Assembly (NCBI RefSeq): GCF_963576615.1
Contig: NC_088710.1
Location: 23,679,114 to 23,743,113 of the forward strand
Direction of reading: 5' to 3'
From: Watersipora subatra
Taxonomy: Eukaryota > Bryozoa > Gymnolaemata > Cheilostomatida > Watersiporidae
DNA length: 64,000 bases
Shown here: piece by piece, positions 36,734 to 48,098 of the stretch
How the letters are laid out: each line of letters begins with the position of its first letter
Position numbering within the stretch: position 1 is the stretch's first letter
Program-made: the position numbers and the translations under genes
Notes under the pieces: model-generated
The model's database searches: none
What the model saw: only the letters and a program-made list of their open reading frames with translations
Told to the model about the DNA's origin: nothing

Positions 36734-39700
36734 TCATCTTTCTTTTACAACAAATGGTCCGAAGCAATCTATCCCAATATTCAAGAAGGGTGGTGCAGGC
36801 TCGACTCTTTTTAACGGTAGGATTGACATTATTTGCTCCATGGGTTTACCCCGTAATCTTTTGCAGGCAATGCAGTTACTCAGAACGGACTTCGTCAGTC
36901 TGGTTACACCTATAATCCAATATCCAGCATTTCTGATGGCACTCAGGGTATATGTTCTACCTTGATGATGCGTGCTGTCGTGATAGTGGCGTACGATCAA
37001 GGATGCTATGTGGGCGTCACGTGGCAAGATTATTGGGTGTTTTTCTTGGTAATTTAGGCTCTGCGAATTCTGTAGCCTTCCACCTACTCTCAGAATTCCT
37101 GTTTCATCGACGAATGGGTTTAGTTTAGACAGAGTGTGTTTTTTGCTCAGTCGCTGCCCACTCTTTATCAAGGTGTAAGAATCTTTGAAGTGATGCTTTT
37201 GAACTTCGCAGATGATCTTGATTTCGGAGGTGCGGCCGTCTTCTACAGAAATTGGTTTTATGGACCATGATTTAGTACAATTTTTTTTAATGTTCCTAAT
37301 TGTGCTAATAGAGCGCACGAGTCTGGTCCATGTTGAGAATTTAGCAAACCTAGTGACAACTGTAGTAGGTTGCCTGACGTTTGCAGTTTTTGACACTTTT
37401 AGTTTTTTTAGCTCGGGATCTTTTGGGTCTAGAACTTCAGAATGTTGCTGATTTAGCTTGTACTGATCAATGGTTGCAGCCTTCAGGAAGTCGGGTCCAG
37501 AGAACCACGCCGAATCTGCCAATTGATCACATGGTTTTCCTCTCGATGCAATGTCTGCTGGGTTGCAGTGTCCCGGTGTGTGATTCCATTGTTTGATTTT
37601 TGTTTCAGAAGTTATGATCCTGATCTGATTGTGAACGAATGTGTTGAATCGTCTAGAGGCGTTAGATATCCAGCCTATAACAATTTTTGAGTCCAACCAG
37701 AAGAACTTATCGTATTTCATATCTAACTGCTCACGAAGCGTTTTGCTAAGTTGGGTTGCCATGACGGCGGCCACAAGTTCCAGACGTGGTGTTGTAAATA
37801 AGCCTTTCGATGGTATCACTCTTGATTTTCCTACAAGAAATGCCACGTGTACATGACCATTGTCGTTAACTTGGCGGATATAAGAGCATGCTCCAATTCC
37901 AACATCACTTGCATCACAGAAGTGATGCAGTTCAGCTCTGACGACTTTACCGAAATCTTTTGGCTTGAAGCATCGTGGTATGTTGATTCGTTCTAATGCT
38001 GGCAGTTGGGAGGTCCATTTGTTCCATTTAAGAGATATCTCTTCGGGTATTTGCTCGTCCCAGCTAACATTGGCTTTGTTTATCTCTTGCAGGATGTTTT
38101 TGCCAATTAAAGTGTACGGAGCTATAAAACCAAGGGGATCGTACAATTGGCCAACGATCGAGAGGATTCCTCTTCGTGTGCTTGGTTTTTCCTGGATCTT
38201 GTTCACGAACTTGAATGTGTCGGACTCCATCGACCACTGTAGGCCCAGAGTTCTTTGTTCGGGAAGTGAGTTTGCAAGTAGGTCTTTGTCGTGTACTGAT
38301 CTTTCAGATTCGGGGAGAGATGAGAGAACTTCCACACTATTGGATGAAAATTTATGTAGTCTTATGTTACCCTTTTTAAAAATTTCTCGAGATTCTGCAA
38401 TAAGGCTAACGGCTTCTGTCTCTGAAGCTACACTGGTGATGCCATCATCGACATAAAAGTTGCGATTGATAAATGCTGCCGCTCTCTTGGAAATGCTGCT
38501 ATGATCTGTTGCAATCTTGCGTAATCCGTATGTGGCCACAGCAGGCGACGACTTGGCACCAAATAGGTGCACCTTCATTCTGTAGGTTTTGGGTTGGCCT
38601 TCTTCGTTGTACCACAGGAACCTTAGATAATCTCTGTCGTTAGGCGCTACCAAAAAATTATAAAACATTTTTTGAATATCGCAGCTAATAGCCACTTGCT
38701 CCCTCCTAAACCTGCAGAGTATCCCAAAGAGGGAGTTCATAAGGTCAGGGCCTGGAAGTAGGTGATCGTTTAGCGATGTTCCTTTGTACACAGCTTTACA
38801 ATCAAAAACCACTCTTAGCTTTTGTTTTTGAGGGTGTTTTACTGCAAAGTGTGGCAGATACCATCGTTTTCCTGGTTTTGCATCTTCTTCCTGCACTGGC
38901 TCCGCTAGTTTTTCCTCTATCAGTTCATTCATAAACTTATGATAATCTGCCCTGAATTGAGGTTGTTTCTGAAACTTTTTGCTTAGACTTTCTTGCCGAC
39001 TCTTGGCTTGCTCTATGTTGTTTGGGAGTATCGGTCGTTGTTTAAACGGGAGCGGCATCATGTAATTTCCAGCCTCCGTAGTTGTTGTATGCGCCTCTAA
39101 GAAGTTCATAAATTGGTAGTCATCTTGAGACAGCATATCATTCTCGACCTCGCTGGTATTGGTTTGATAGGTTGTGCATACCTTGTGTTTAGTTCGGCAG
39201 GTCTCCTCTACACCGAAAACGGCCCACCCGAGTTCTGACCTGAGTGCATAGGGCTTATTGTCTCCACCTTTGATAGCTTCCAGAGGGAAGAAGGCAGAAG
39301 TACAGTTGGCACCAATCAACAGGCTCACGGGGAGGTTCATTGGTGGTGGCAATTTGTCCGCTATCTTTTGCAGGTGAGGGTGATCCAATACGTTGGTGTG
39401 ATTCGCAAACTCACCGGTCGAGTTTGGGATAGTTTCCCACTCATATGCTGATGGTAATTTAACTTCTCCGCCGTTATAACCTTGAATGATGATGTCTCCG
39501 ACCATGTTTATCCTACTCAGTTGTATTTCGCCAGTCATTGTTTCGATTTCGATGGGTTTTGTTCCTAGACTCCTCAGTCCTAGTTGTGTCGTGAGATCTT
39601 TGGTTATATAAGAATGGTCTGACGCTGAATCAAGGAATGCATAGATCAGAACTTCATTGATCGGGTTTGAGGCTGAGGATACATACACTGGCATACCCAT

Positions 39701-40141
39701 ATTGAACAGCTTGTTTTGGGATGTCGTTCTTGTGTTTTTATTTGACAACTTAATTAAATCCGCACCCTGTAGATCTTGGTATTCCACCGGAGAAATGAGA
39801 GGACAATGCTCCGTGCTACTGGTTTTGTTGGAGTTCAGTGTCTGCGCCACTTGTGGTGAGTCGGTGTTTTTAGCTGCATTACCCGGAGTTTGTCGATAAT
39901 TTAAGTGAGCTGAAGCTGTTTGTTGGTGAGGCGTGGCGTTTCTGGGCCACATGTGTCCTGATTTGTAGTTTCGGTGGTCCGCATTTTGTTGCTCTTCATC
40001 CCAGTCTTCTTTTGTTTTATGTAGACATGTGGCATGCCCTAGTCTTCTGCATTTGGAGCAGATGTTTTTTTCCTTTACTGCTGCATCTGGCAGCCCCGTG
40101 ACCAGGTTTAACGCAGATGTAGCACAGCATGTTGTTAGCAA
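36734..40141 (-). CDS. pol: BEL/Pao pol: protease, RT, RNase H, integrase N-half
   Basis: A 1135-codon open frame; the first 25 or so residues probably belong to a shifted gag frame. From 5' to 3': a zinc knuckle (C28-C31-H36-C39), an aspartic protease with D171-S-A in place of the usual D-S/T-G, reverse transcriptase with CDIQKMF (D488) and the YVDD catalytic box (563-566), RNase H with CDAS (D743), E788 and D817, then the integrase HHCC zinc region (HYHDSTHH near 1054, C1090 and C1093) and the first integrase aspartate D1125. It converts element RNA to DNA and inserts it. The frame stops at TGA 36734-36736; the same frame is open again directly downstream, so this looks like a single nonsense change. 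Confidence 0.92.
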   Translation of the reverse strand: MLTTCCATSALNLVTGLPDAAVKEKNICSKCRRLGHATCLHKTKEDWDEEQQNADHRNYKSGHMWPRNATPHQQTASAHLNYRQTPGNAAKNTDSPQVAQTLNSNKTSSTEHCPLISPVEYQDLQGADLIKLSNKNTRTTSQNKLFNMGMPVYVSSASNPINEVLIYAFLDSASDHSYITKDLTTQLGLRSLGTKPIEIETMTGEIQLSRINMVGDIIIQGYNGGEVKLPSAYEWETIPNSTGEFANHTNVLDHPHLQKIADKLPPPMNLPVSLLIGANCTSAFFPLEAIKGGDNKPYALRSELGWAVFGVEETCRTKHKVCTTYQTNTSEVENDMLSQDDYQFMNFLEAHTTTTEAGNYMMPLPFKQRPILPNNIEQAKSRQESLSKKFQKQPQFRADYHKFMNELIEEKLAEPVQEEDAKPGKRWYLPHFAVKHPQKQKLRVVFDCKAVYKGTSLNDHLLPGPDLMNSLFGILCRFRREQVAISCDIQKMFYNFLVAPNDRDYLRFLWYNEEGQPKTYRMKVHLFGAKSSPAVATYGLRKIATDHSSISKRAAAFINRNFYVDDGITSVASETEAVSLIAESREIFKKGNIRLHKFSSNSVEVLSSLPESERSVHDKDLLANSLPEQRTLGLQWSMESDTFKFVNKIQEKPSTRRGILSIVGQLYDPLGFIAPYTLIGKNILQEINKANVSWDEQIPEEISLKWNKWTSQLPALERINIPRCFKPKDFGKVVRAELHHFCDASDVGIGACSYIRQVNDNGHVHVAFLVGKSRVIPSKGLFTTPRLELVAAVMATQLSKTLREQLDMKYDKFFWLDSKIVIGWISNASRRFNTFVHNQIRIITSETKIKQWNHTPGHCNPADIASRGKPCDQLADSAWFSGPDFLKAATIDQYKLNQQHSEVLDPKDPELKKLKVSKTANVRQPTTVVTRFAKFSTWTRLVRSISTIRNIKKNCTKSWSIKPISVEDGRTSEIKIICEVQKHHFKDSYTLIKSGQRLSKKHTLSKLNPFVDETGILRVGGRLQNSQSLNYQEKHPIILPRDAHIASLIVRHYHDSTHHQGRTYTLSAIRNAGYWIIGVTRLTKSVLSNCIACKRLRGKPMEQIMSILPLKRVEPAPPFLNIGIDCFGPFVVKER

Positions 40142-41781
40142 TAAACCTCATACGCTGACTGTAGGGCTTTTCCAAAATTTTGAAACATTCTGCCACTTTG
40201 TGGCGGGGTCTTCGCAGTATAGGCAACTTCTCTCTGGTGTATGGTCGACGCTGTTTGTGGCTAAAGATCTGGTGTTATTGGGTCTTGGCCGTTTGTCATG
40301 TGCCTTCTCAAGATTTTGCATTAGAGGCTGTGAGCGCATTTCTGCTAAGTCGTCAACAAATGAAGCGAACTCTGCAAATTTAGGGTAACGCATTTCCTTC
40401 TTCCGTATACGGTGTGTCGTTGCACCCCACTTTTGATGCGCCCAGTCAGGAAGCACTCTTGCAAATCGTTCGTTGTTGAGTTCCTCGTCTAAGCTCGCTA
40501 GGCCTGGAATCGATTTCATGGCGTTACTACAGCTCTCCAGGTAGTCGGCGTATCTCTGGAGGGCTGGCGTGTCGTTAGCAGAGATCTTTGGCCAAGTATC
40601 GAGTTTGTTTTTCATTGAACGGGTCAAGTCCAATTTGTTCCCGAATCGAGAGGTGAGTTTCTCTCGTGCATGTCGATAGCTCAGCTCCGTACAAATCATA
40701 AATTGGCCATTTATGCATTCCCTAGCAGTTCCTTCAACATATTTTTAAGGTATCTGATCTTTTCAGAGCCGTCTTCGATGCCCATTGAAGAAAGATAACC
40801 GTCAAAATCACACTCCCAGTCGTCGAACTCTAGTGCATTGCCGCTAAAGATTTCAGGTTCGATGTCAACCTTTCTAGATCTTTTTATTCCTTGCGTAATT
40901 TCGTTCGCTAAAATGCGAATGGAATCGCTCTCTGATATCTCACTGTGAGCATGAAATGCCTGATTGATCTTTTCTTTTACTGAAAGTGCGTCGAGTCGGC
41001 TCCATATGCCCGTTTTTCTTGTTGGAGTTTCTGGAGGCGACTCTAGGTTCACAGGTTCAGTTCTTATAGGCTCTTCATACAGTGGCATACTCTGTTGGTA
41101 AGGCGTTGATTTAAGTAAGGACGCTCTTAGTGGTGGCTGCGCATTCAAACTGATTGGTGTTGTGAGTGTGGATGTTGCTCCCAGTCGCTGTTGCTGTTTA
41201 GGTTTCAGTCACAACTCTTCTTCTATATTCCTTTCTGCAAGGTATTCTTCAAGTTTCCGCTGCTCTTCAAGTAGCCTCTCTTTGACTTCCAGCTGTTCCT
41301 GTTCTCTAGTTTCTTCTTCTTCAGATGCCATACTCTGCTGTTGTTCCAGGATTCTTTGTGTAATCTTACTGGTTTCACCAATAAAGAATTCAAAGTGTTG
41401 TTTTATTTTCATTTCCACTCTATTATCAGATAGCTGAGACAATTTAGCGTAATCAGAGGTAATAGCTGAAGCCTTCGCTTCAATATCAGTTACGCATGCA
41501 TTGAAAGTTTCTGACAAAACAACACCTTTAAGACAGCTCTTAAAAATAACATCGACCGCTCTTAGCTCTCTATTTATGGAAGCATACAATGAAAATGCTA
41601 ACTCATTTTTCTGGCTTTCTTTGCCAATTGCAGAAGCTTTGAAGGTACGAGTAGGCCTGGTCTTAGCTATGATTTTTACTTCACTTAATGAGTCAGCACT
41701 GGTTGTAGGCATAATTGGATCTGCTAATTGATTTTTAGGATTGTCGTCCAGGTCAAGTAAGCTGTTGTTAACTCCAGCCAT
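40017..41781 (-). pseudogene. BEL/Pao gag, interrupted
   Basis: The frame starts at ATG 41781. The first 190 codons hold an alpha-helical, Glu/Lys-rich coiled-coil stretch near the end and stop at an in-frame TGA at 41209-41211. The same frame then continues through 40711 and includes the acidic motif EFDDWECDFDGYL. One-base shifts follow at homopolymers: the T run at 40742-40746, the G run at 40205-40208 and the T run at 40065-40071 (plus-strand view). Downstream pieces contain the capsid-like segment and two zinc knuckles (C-Y-I-C...H....C, and C-S-K-C...H...C) at the gag/pol border. Gag would form the particle and bind RNA. The lesions could be real decay or sequence errors in homopolymers. 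Confidence 0.85.
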
Positions 41782-42235
41782 AATATGATCTAATTGATTT
41801 AAGAAGACAATTACTTAGCTTTATAATGAAAGACAGATTAGATCAACCACAAGTTCGTATACAATCTGAGTTAACTAAATTGAGCATACGCTGCTCGAGT
41901 CACAAAGCCGAATTATTTTCATGAACCGTACTCTGGACCAGTTTTGAATGGGTCTGATCACGATAGGCTAAACGACCCAGACCACGATAGAGCAAAGGGA
42001 ACGAGGTCACACAGGTAGTCAGGGAAAGAACGTTGATTCTAGGTTAATTTAAACACCAATAATATTAGAAGAAATACAAGTTAAAATTTAAGAAAAAATA
42101 CAATCACTGTCAATGCTAATTTATGAAGTTTATGACATTTACTAAATAACTATTTTAATCAAGTGAAACTTATCCAACAGTTGAATGTCTTGGAGTCCGT
42201 TACAGAGTTTGGTGATGTAGTCCTATATAGTCCTC

Positions 42236-42432
42236 TCTGTAGTTCACGATATTCAATCTGGCTCGTTGGCTCTGTCTATAGTTTGCAATAATCAGTCTAG
42301 CTCGTTTCCCTGTCTGTAGTTTACAATATTCAATCTGGCTCATTGGCTCTGTCTATAGTTTACAGTATTCAATCTGGCTCGTTGGCTCTGTCTTTAGTTT
42401 ACGATATTCGATCTGGCTCGTTGGCTTTGTTT
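42236..42432 (-). repeat. 39-bp tandem repeat in the BEL/Pao leader
   Basis: About five copies of a roughly 39-bp unit containing ATTCAATCTGGCTCGTTGG, starting near 42251, 42290, 42328, 42367 and 42406 on the plus strand. They lie between the 5' LTR and gag, where packaging or translation signals are usually found. Units differ by a few substitutions. Function unknown. Confidence 0.8.
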
Positions 42433-42462
42433 CGGTCTGGTAGATAACCACAAAGATTTCAC

Positions 42463-43281
42463 TGTAGCAGTTCACGCGGTCTGCTATGTACATACGTGTA
42501 CACCCGACAAGCTAATTGTTATGTAATTGCACTTGAGTGCTGTAGCGAAGTGTTTGTGGTGAGCGTTCGATTTCACTGGTGTTTATTTATATATATATTC
42601 AAACTTCCATCAACGCTGGCTAATAAGTAACATCGTGAAATCTACAATAACATGTTAATTACGAATAAACACAAGGAAGTTTAAATTCCAGTAAAATAGA
42701 TATCAACAGTTGCTGAATGAATGTCATTTGAAAGCTTAAAATAAAAGATTATAATAGTAGCTTAAACACAAAATAAAAGATTATAATAGTGGCTTAAACA
42801 AAACGAACCTTTGGCTTTCTGTCACATTAGCTTGCCATAGTTTCTGATAATAAAATTCTATGTATTCAACACTTCATTTGCGTTTCAAAGCTAAGCATAA
42901 TAAGTTCCATTCAGCTTTTAGTGGCTGCAGACGGTTGCTAACGCAACGATCTTTCCCTTAGTCTAAACGGTAAACAAGTCCCCGCCCCCCATTGATCGTG
43001 GTCCGAGGCAGCGGGTCTGTCAAACTCATTAGCCAAGTGATCAAACGAGCGAGCGCTAACTACTGAATATAGATTCTGTATGGATATATGTACACAAATT
43101 TGTGGTTGATCTGCCGCCTAGCCTACTATTATTACGGAATTTACTTGACTGATAAACAACACACAATAAAGTCCTTGCTAAAACTATTTAAAAACTGATT
43201 TATTTATTTAAGCAGAGTAGTATTAGCAGTGGTTATAGTATTAGGAAAAATACAAGTTAAACAGATTTCAAGTTAGCTACA
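42463..43281 (-). repeat. BEL/Pao 5' LTR
   Basis: 819 bp, TG...CA ends, near-identical to the copy at 34881. It contains a short internal 32-bp direct repeat around 42738-42800, with AATAAA signals in it on the plus strand. Transcription of the element should start inside this LTR on the minus strand. Confidence 0.93.
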
Positions 43282-43503
43282 AGTGTGGTTTGCAAATTTA
43301 AAAGGGGTTTACACTGAAGGATAAAAAATACACAATTAAAAGGCATGTTGTGGTTACCATCAACAAAATACAATCTTTCCAGGCTTTGAACTAGGATCTA
43401 TCATATGTAAATCTTTTCATGTCATTAAACTTAAATACAAATGATGACTTTTATACAAGAAAAGGCACAATCACAGCACTTCAAAGTAGCTCTTATCCGT
43501 CAC

Positions 43504-43680
43504 CTGTCAGGGAACTGGTTGATGTTGTTGTAGTTCATGTCAAGTACTTCTAGTGAAGTCAATTTTGTCACTGCCTTTGGAATTGACCGAAGAGGACCCC
43601 GACCAAAACCTATGTTGCTCAACTGGGATTCACCTTGACCGGTGATCATCAAAACTCTTAGCCTTTTTAGTTTGTCAAGT
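43504..43680 (-). CDS. LRR gene exon 5: divergent 177-bp LRR module
   Basis: A 177-bp exon (59 residues) with an ATTGTAG acceptor and a GTGACG donor, phase 2 on both sides. It begins LDKLKRLRVLMI and ends LTSLEVLDMNYNNINQFP, so its outer parts are standard LRR strands. Between them is a 13-residue insertion rich in Gly, Ser and Gln that would form a loop out of the solenoid. It lies 220 bp beyond the 3' side of the BEL/Pao insertion, which sits in the following intron. It has no close copy in the window and may belong to an older part of the repeat domain. Confidence 0.8.
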
Positions 43681-44859
43681 CTACAATAAAAATATGCAAA
43701 AAAGAACCAACTAGAAAATTATTCAAATAATTACCTAAACGTAAAGGAAGTCTGAGACACCTGCTTCATAACTATCTCAAATCAACCCTGCAATCATTGC
43801 TAGGTAAATATATAAAGAAGGTATTTGTATGTCAGAATATGAACCAAAGTAAACCTATTGAGAAAGCGCATAAATACTATGCTTCTGTCTTGCAAGGTTT
43901 TTTCTTTTAAATGTCTTCTGGCGGAGTAGGCTTCGACCCTAATTTCTGAGCACTAAATCGATTTCTTAGTTCTTGTTTGTGGGTAACTTGGCCAACTTAG
44001 GCTTAGTTTAGCTGGAGCTTATCGATAACTGTTTAAACAACACTGGCAGCTGACTTTCACCCAACCTTCTTTCATTAGTAGCAAAATTGTTCAATTAGAG
44101 CTCAGGTAGTGGAGCAATTGCTGAGACGAAGCCTCGTGCCTCTGAGCCCCACACTACAAATAGCTAAACTTTTCCATCAACAGCCATTGCTTAGTAGCAA
44201 GATAACGGCCCAAGGTATGCAATATCTTGCAAGGCTTGAACTGGCCATGGCCCAATCATCTCCATCATTAAACCAGGTGCCAAGATTTCCTTCTCTGTTA
44301 GATTCTTAATAGTCCGGTTAGCTAGTTGACCCTCCACTAAATCAATGAATGTCTGACACAATGGCCAGTCAGCAAAGCTAGATATAGGTGCTGTCTTCCA
44401 GAGATGTCACTCCTTAATTCTGCCTATTTTCTGGTGCATTTAATCATTGAAAGTTCAATTATGCTGTTTCATTAGCAGAAGCTTTGCATGTTTTCAAGTG
44501 CATTGTTAAACAAAAACTTACTCTGTGATATCGTATGAACATGCCAGAGTGGAGTGACAAGGGAAGTTTAACTACTGAAGACATATCTAGTGACACAAAG
44601 CTTTTTTTATTTATGATAAAGCTAACAAATGCCGTGTGTTATCAGCACATACCAGCTGATACAACTGATAAAGCTAATTTGGAAAATATTAAGAATTCTA
44701 AAATGCGAGTCATAGCATTTACTCGGTATTGATTAACCAATAAAACAACTAATTAAAAAACTAAAAGATATGACTAAAAAATATTTGAAAGTAGTTAAAA
44801 GCATTTGCCGATCAAAAACAGAAGGACAAAAAATATTCCTAAAGTTATAATATTTATAG
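43681..44859. other. LRR intron, no feature seen
   Basis: Frames at 44109-44309 and 44535-44732 show no known motif and have no splice support. Confidence 0.45.
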
Positions 44860-46731
44860 ATTAAAATAGCACAAACAGTTTCTTACACTGAAAATGAATA
44901 AAGAAACATTTTAAAGTAGAAAAATAACATTTAGAGTTTAGACAGCCATTTCTTTAAAATTATGTGTTAATAACATATAGCATAAGAAAAATGTGATATG
45001 ATTTACTTGTAAGGAAGTTTTAACTGACAGACAGTTGTCGTTTTAGCAAAGCTATCGTTGTTTTTTAAGGTCAGAAAGGGTAAAAATATTCTACATGTGT
45101 AGATAGGTTTATGTATTATGTATTAGTTTATATACTAATACATAATAAAGGTCATGAAGGCAAAAACAACAGTATAGGGGATGTCTCGCGACTGACCCGT
45201 CATGCGACTAACCATCCCACAGCTATCCATTTGGACCTAAAAGGCCAAACTTCATTCTATGATGTGTCCATGGTGATTGTTAAGACAACTTAAAATAAAA
45301 ATACTGAGATTTGAACAGTGTGGGTGTAAGAGTAACTTGTCAATGCTTTTGGTTAGTCATGTGACAGTTTTAAAGCTAGTAGTTGTAAACATGTAGTATA
45401 CAGAGAAGTTTCACATATTTGATTGTTTCATCATTTCCTATTATGTTTTACAGTGTAACAAACATACTGAATTGATATTGTAAATTGGTATTTGGTAAAT
45501 TGGTATTTTAGCTCCCCCAATATTAGCAAATATAATATTACCACTAAAAGTGATGTTTGAGGGTGATGTGAGAACCCTTAACTTCAATTGTATGGTACAA
45601 CTAAAGTATAGCTCGCATAATGATGAGCTATATATTTTTTAGCCCTTCGATTGTTCTAAACAAAACAAACATGGTCTGTATGTGCAGAAAAAATTTTAAA
45701 TATTGAGGCATTTTTGGCTGTATTTATGCACAAGCCCATATGTCAATACAAAACAAAGAAAATGATTGATTGATGCCTCTATCAAAATGTTCTTCAAAAT
45801 TGTTCATTAATTTACATACGATTTTTTCAAAGGATGAAATGGCACTATTAGTTCTGCCACGCCACGTTCAGCCACCTTTAAAAAAGTAAAAACTTTAGAA
45901 AGTTTAAATTTCAATGTATACTAGGCATCGAAAGTTGGGCACCTCATCTATTTTAAAAAAGAACACCATTTAGAGATAGCAGCGAACTTTGAAAATGCTA
46001 GATTTCAACTACGCAATTTTACGTTTCATTGTTTATATTTGATCATTCATTAAAATTGTAGTTTTAATCAATTTTGCCATTACACTATTGTTACTATTCT
46101 CCTTCCTACCAACTTTCTATTATCCTTGCTCTGAGACATCTTCAATTAATATAGAGAGCTCAATTATATGACAGGTTTAGAAAAAGGTTGAAGACTGCAG
46201 TGAAAGATTTAAAAAAAATTGACCACCGCTGTAAGAAATTAAACAAAAAGCTTGTCCGCCGCGATCATAAAGCTATTTAGTAAACATTATCATATTTAAT
46301 ATTTTTTATTAACACGAATTAAATCTTTATAACAAAATTACGCAATTAACAACTACTGTCAGTTTTGTTTTGATCAGTTTAGAAGAAACCGCTTCTGGTC
46401 CCTAACAGCAGTTTAGATGAAAACTTACTGCAGATTAAAATTGGTTCAAATAACTAAAGGTTCAAATAATTTTAATAATAGAATAATACTTATTTTAAAT
46501 TGAAGAATGTGTTAACTAGGAAAATAATAGAACCTGATTTAAAGTTATCTATACTAGCATTTTATACTAACATGTATTCTGCATTTTAGGGCAGTTTGAA
46601 AGTAAAAAAACTCACGAGCTCGTATGATATTTAATGTACAACCATGCACCGGCAAGTTAAAGTAATTGTTCATCAATAGGTAGTAAACATTGTTCTCATA
46701 AGAAATTCATATAAACTATGAGCATAATTAC
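44860..46731. repeat. Duplicated intron segment D
   Basis: Sister of 22440-25570 without the PiggyBac relic. It leads directly into the truncated LRR exon at 46732. No other gene was seen. Confidence 0.6.
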
Positions 46732-46798
46732 TTCTTAGGGAGTTGGCTTATCTTGCAATATGACAGGTTCAGCTCTTCTAGTGAACTCAAAGCAGTGA
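46732..46798 (-). pseudogene. Truncated LRR exon (3' half only)
   Basis: About 67 bp matching the 3' half of the 138-bp LRR module (LSSLEELNLSYCKISQLP) with an intact GTAATT donor. The homology stops abruptly near 46798, where intron sequence typical of the upstream end of another unit begins (like 24.9 kb and 7.8 kb). The first repeat and the acceptor are missing, so the exon is probably skipped. The break looks like a recombination or deletion junction inside the exon array. Confidence 0.75.
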
Positions 46799-47465
46799 GA
46801 GTTTTAAAAACATTTATGAGTTCTGTTAGTCGGCTCTACCTTTAGTATGTATAAAGAACTCAGCGGTGTGATAAGTTTGAAAGAATTTGGTCTGCTGCTA
46901 TCAGAAAGTTTTATGGTGAGCATTAAAATATTCAATATTATCGACCATAATTAGATATTTATAAAAAAAATTTAGCACATATATGTGGCTGCCAGTTACA
47001 GTTTGATCAGTTTAGAGAAGTCCATCTTTAATCACTAACAGCGGTTTTGATGAAAACTCAGTGCAGGTTAAAATTGGTTCAGACTACTTAAGGTTTAAGT
47101 ATCCTGAACAATACAGTAACAACAATATTAATACTTTATATTCCCACGACCAAACGAGCGGAGCGAAGTGTGGGAGTTTTTATGATAAATGCATGTGCAC
47201 ACAACTTACGAAAATTATTCATCAACGATGAGACGAACCCTCATCAAGAAATTTCATCAACAAATTTAAGCATCGTTATGTAAAGTCGTTAAAGTATAAT
47301 AACGATACAAAACACATTTAAAACTATTTAAATATGTTACCAAGTCTTTGTAAACCGACGGTATTATCTTAAAACTTACCCATCTGATCGGATTATACAC
47401 TAATAGACAGATTAATTTCAACGAAAATCGCCACAAAACACTTGAAAAGCTTGGTTTAATAAAAG
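46799..47465. other. LRR intron, part of another duplicated unit
   Basis: 46800-47110 resembles 24930-25340 (upstream intron side of exon 6), so a second unit begins at the break in the truncated exon. 47142-47175 is a short hairpin with TCCCAC/GTGGGA ends. The rest up to the Kolobok-like element shows nothing coding. Confidence 0.5.
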
Positions 47466-48098
47466 TTAAAGGTTGACTTGCAACAAAATTCACATTACAG
47501 TTATTTGGTATCAAAAGATTCGCCATGTCTTACTCTATTGTGTTGTAGGTGCCAAATATGTGGGAATGTGATTAAAAGCTCGTAAAAGCTAAAAAACGAA
47601 CAGAAAATCGCAGCCACACGAGACCGCCCTAGTTTGGATTCGTTTTCCAAAACGTCTAAAATGTGACGTATGTGTGCTAAAACGGCTAAAATGTGTGCGA
47701 GATAGTTTATGTTTACACTTTCATGCATCCTTATTCGTCGAACTATTTTCACAAATATACTTCACGCTTGCGATAAAAACCATGTCTATTGTTCTTACGC
47801 GTCTATTTTATCGGCATCGTAATGCTGCAACTTTGAGCACTGATATCTCAAAACATAGCATAAAAATATGTTTAATTTTTTAAGCTTAGCTTGAACGATT
47901 GCATATCATTCTCTGATAAAAATGATGAGCCTTTTGGTCCGCTATGATGGTTGAAAAATGCTGTAGAAAATTTTCGCGCCATATAGCGGGAATTGTAAGT
48001 CACATGACCAGATAATGTTAGTTTCAGTTCAAGTTTGATCTATCGCAAATAGCAAACACGCTTTCTCATATTAAACTTGTTTATTTCAATTCGTCATA

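Larger units (their letters stand above)
34881..43281 (-). mobile_element. BEL/Pao LTR retrotransposon, young
   Basis: An 8.4-kb element read on the minus strand. The LTRs at 42463-43281 (5') and 34881-35698 (3') begin TG and end CA. They differ at only two places that I could find: A/T near 35532 versus 43112, and one inserted base near 43227. A perfect 5-bp target duplication, AGTGT, flanks it at 34876-34880 and 43282-43286. Inside, in order, are a 39-bp tandem-repeat leader, gag, and pol with protease, reverse transcriptase, RNase H and integrase. The absence of env and the Pao-like RT and integrase motifs place it in BEL/Pao. It lies in the intron between LRR exons 5 and 6, in the same orientation as the gene. 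Its coding region is broken at several single sites. Confidence 0.95.

Noticed and set aside
36702-41731. Many plus-strand frames of 60-163 codons
   Set aside because: Antisense shadows of BEL/Pao gag and pol.
47142-47175. Short palindrome as a terminator or operator
   Set aside because: A eukaryotic intron gives no support for such a role; kept only as a hairpin note.
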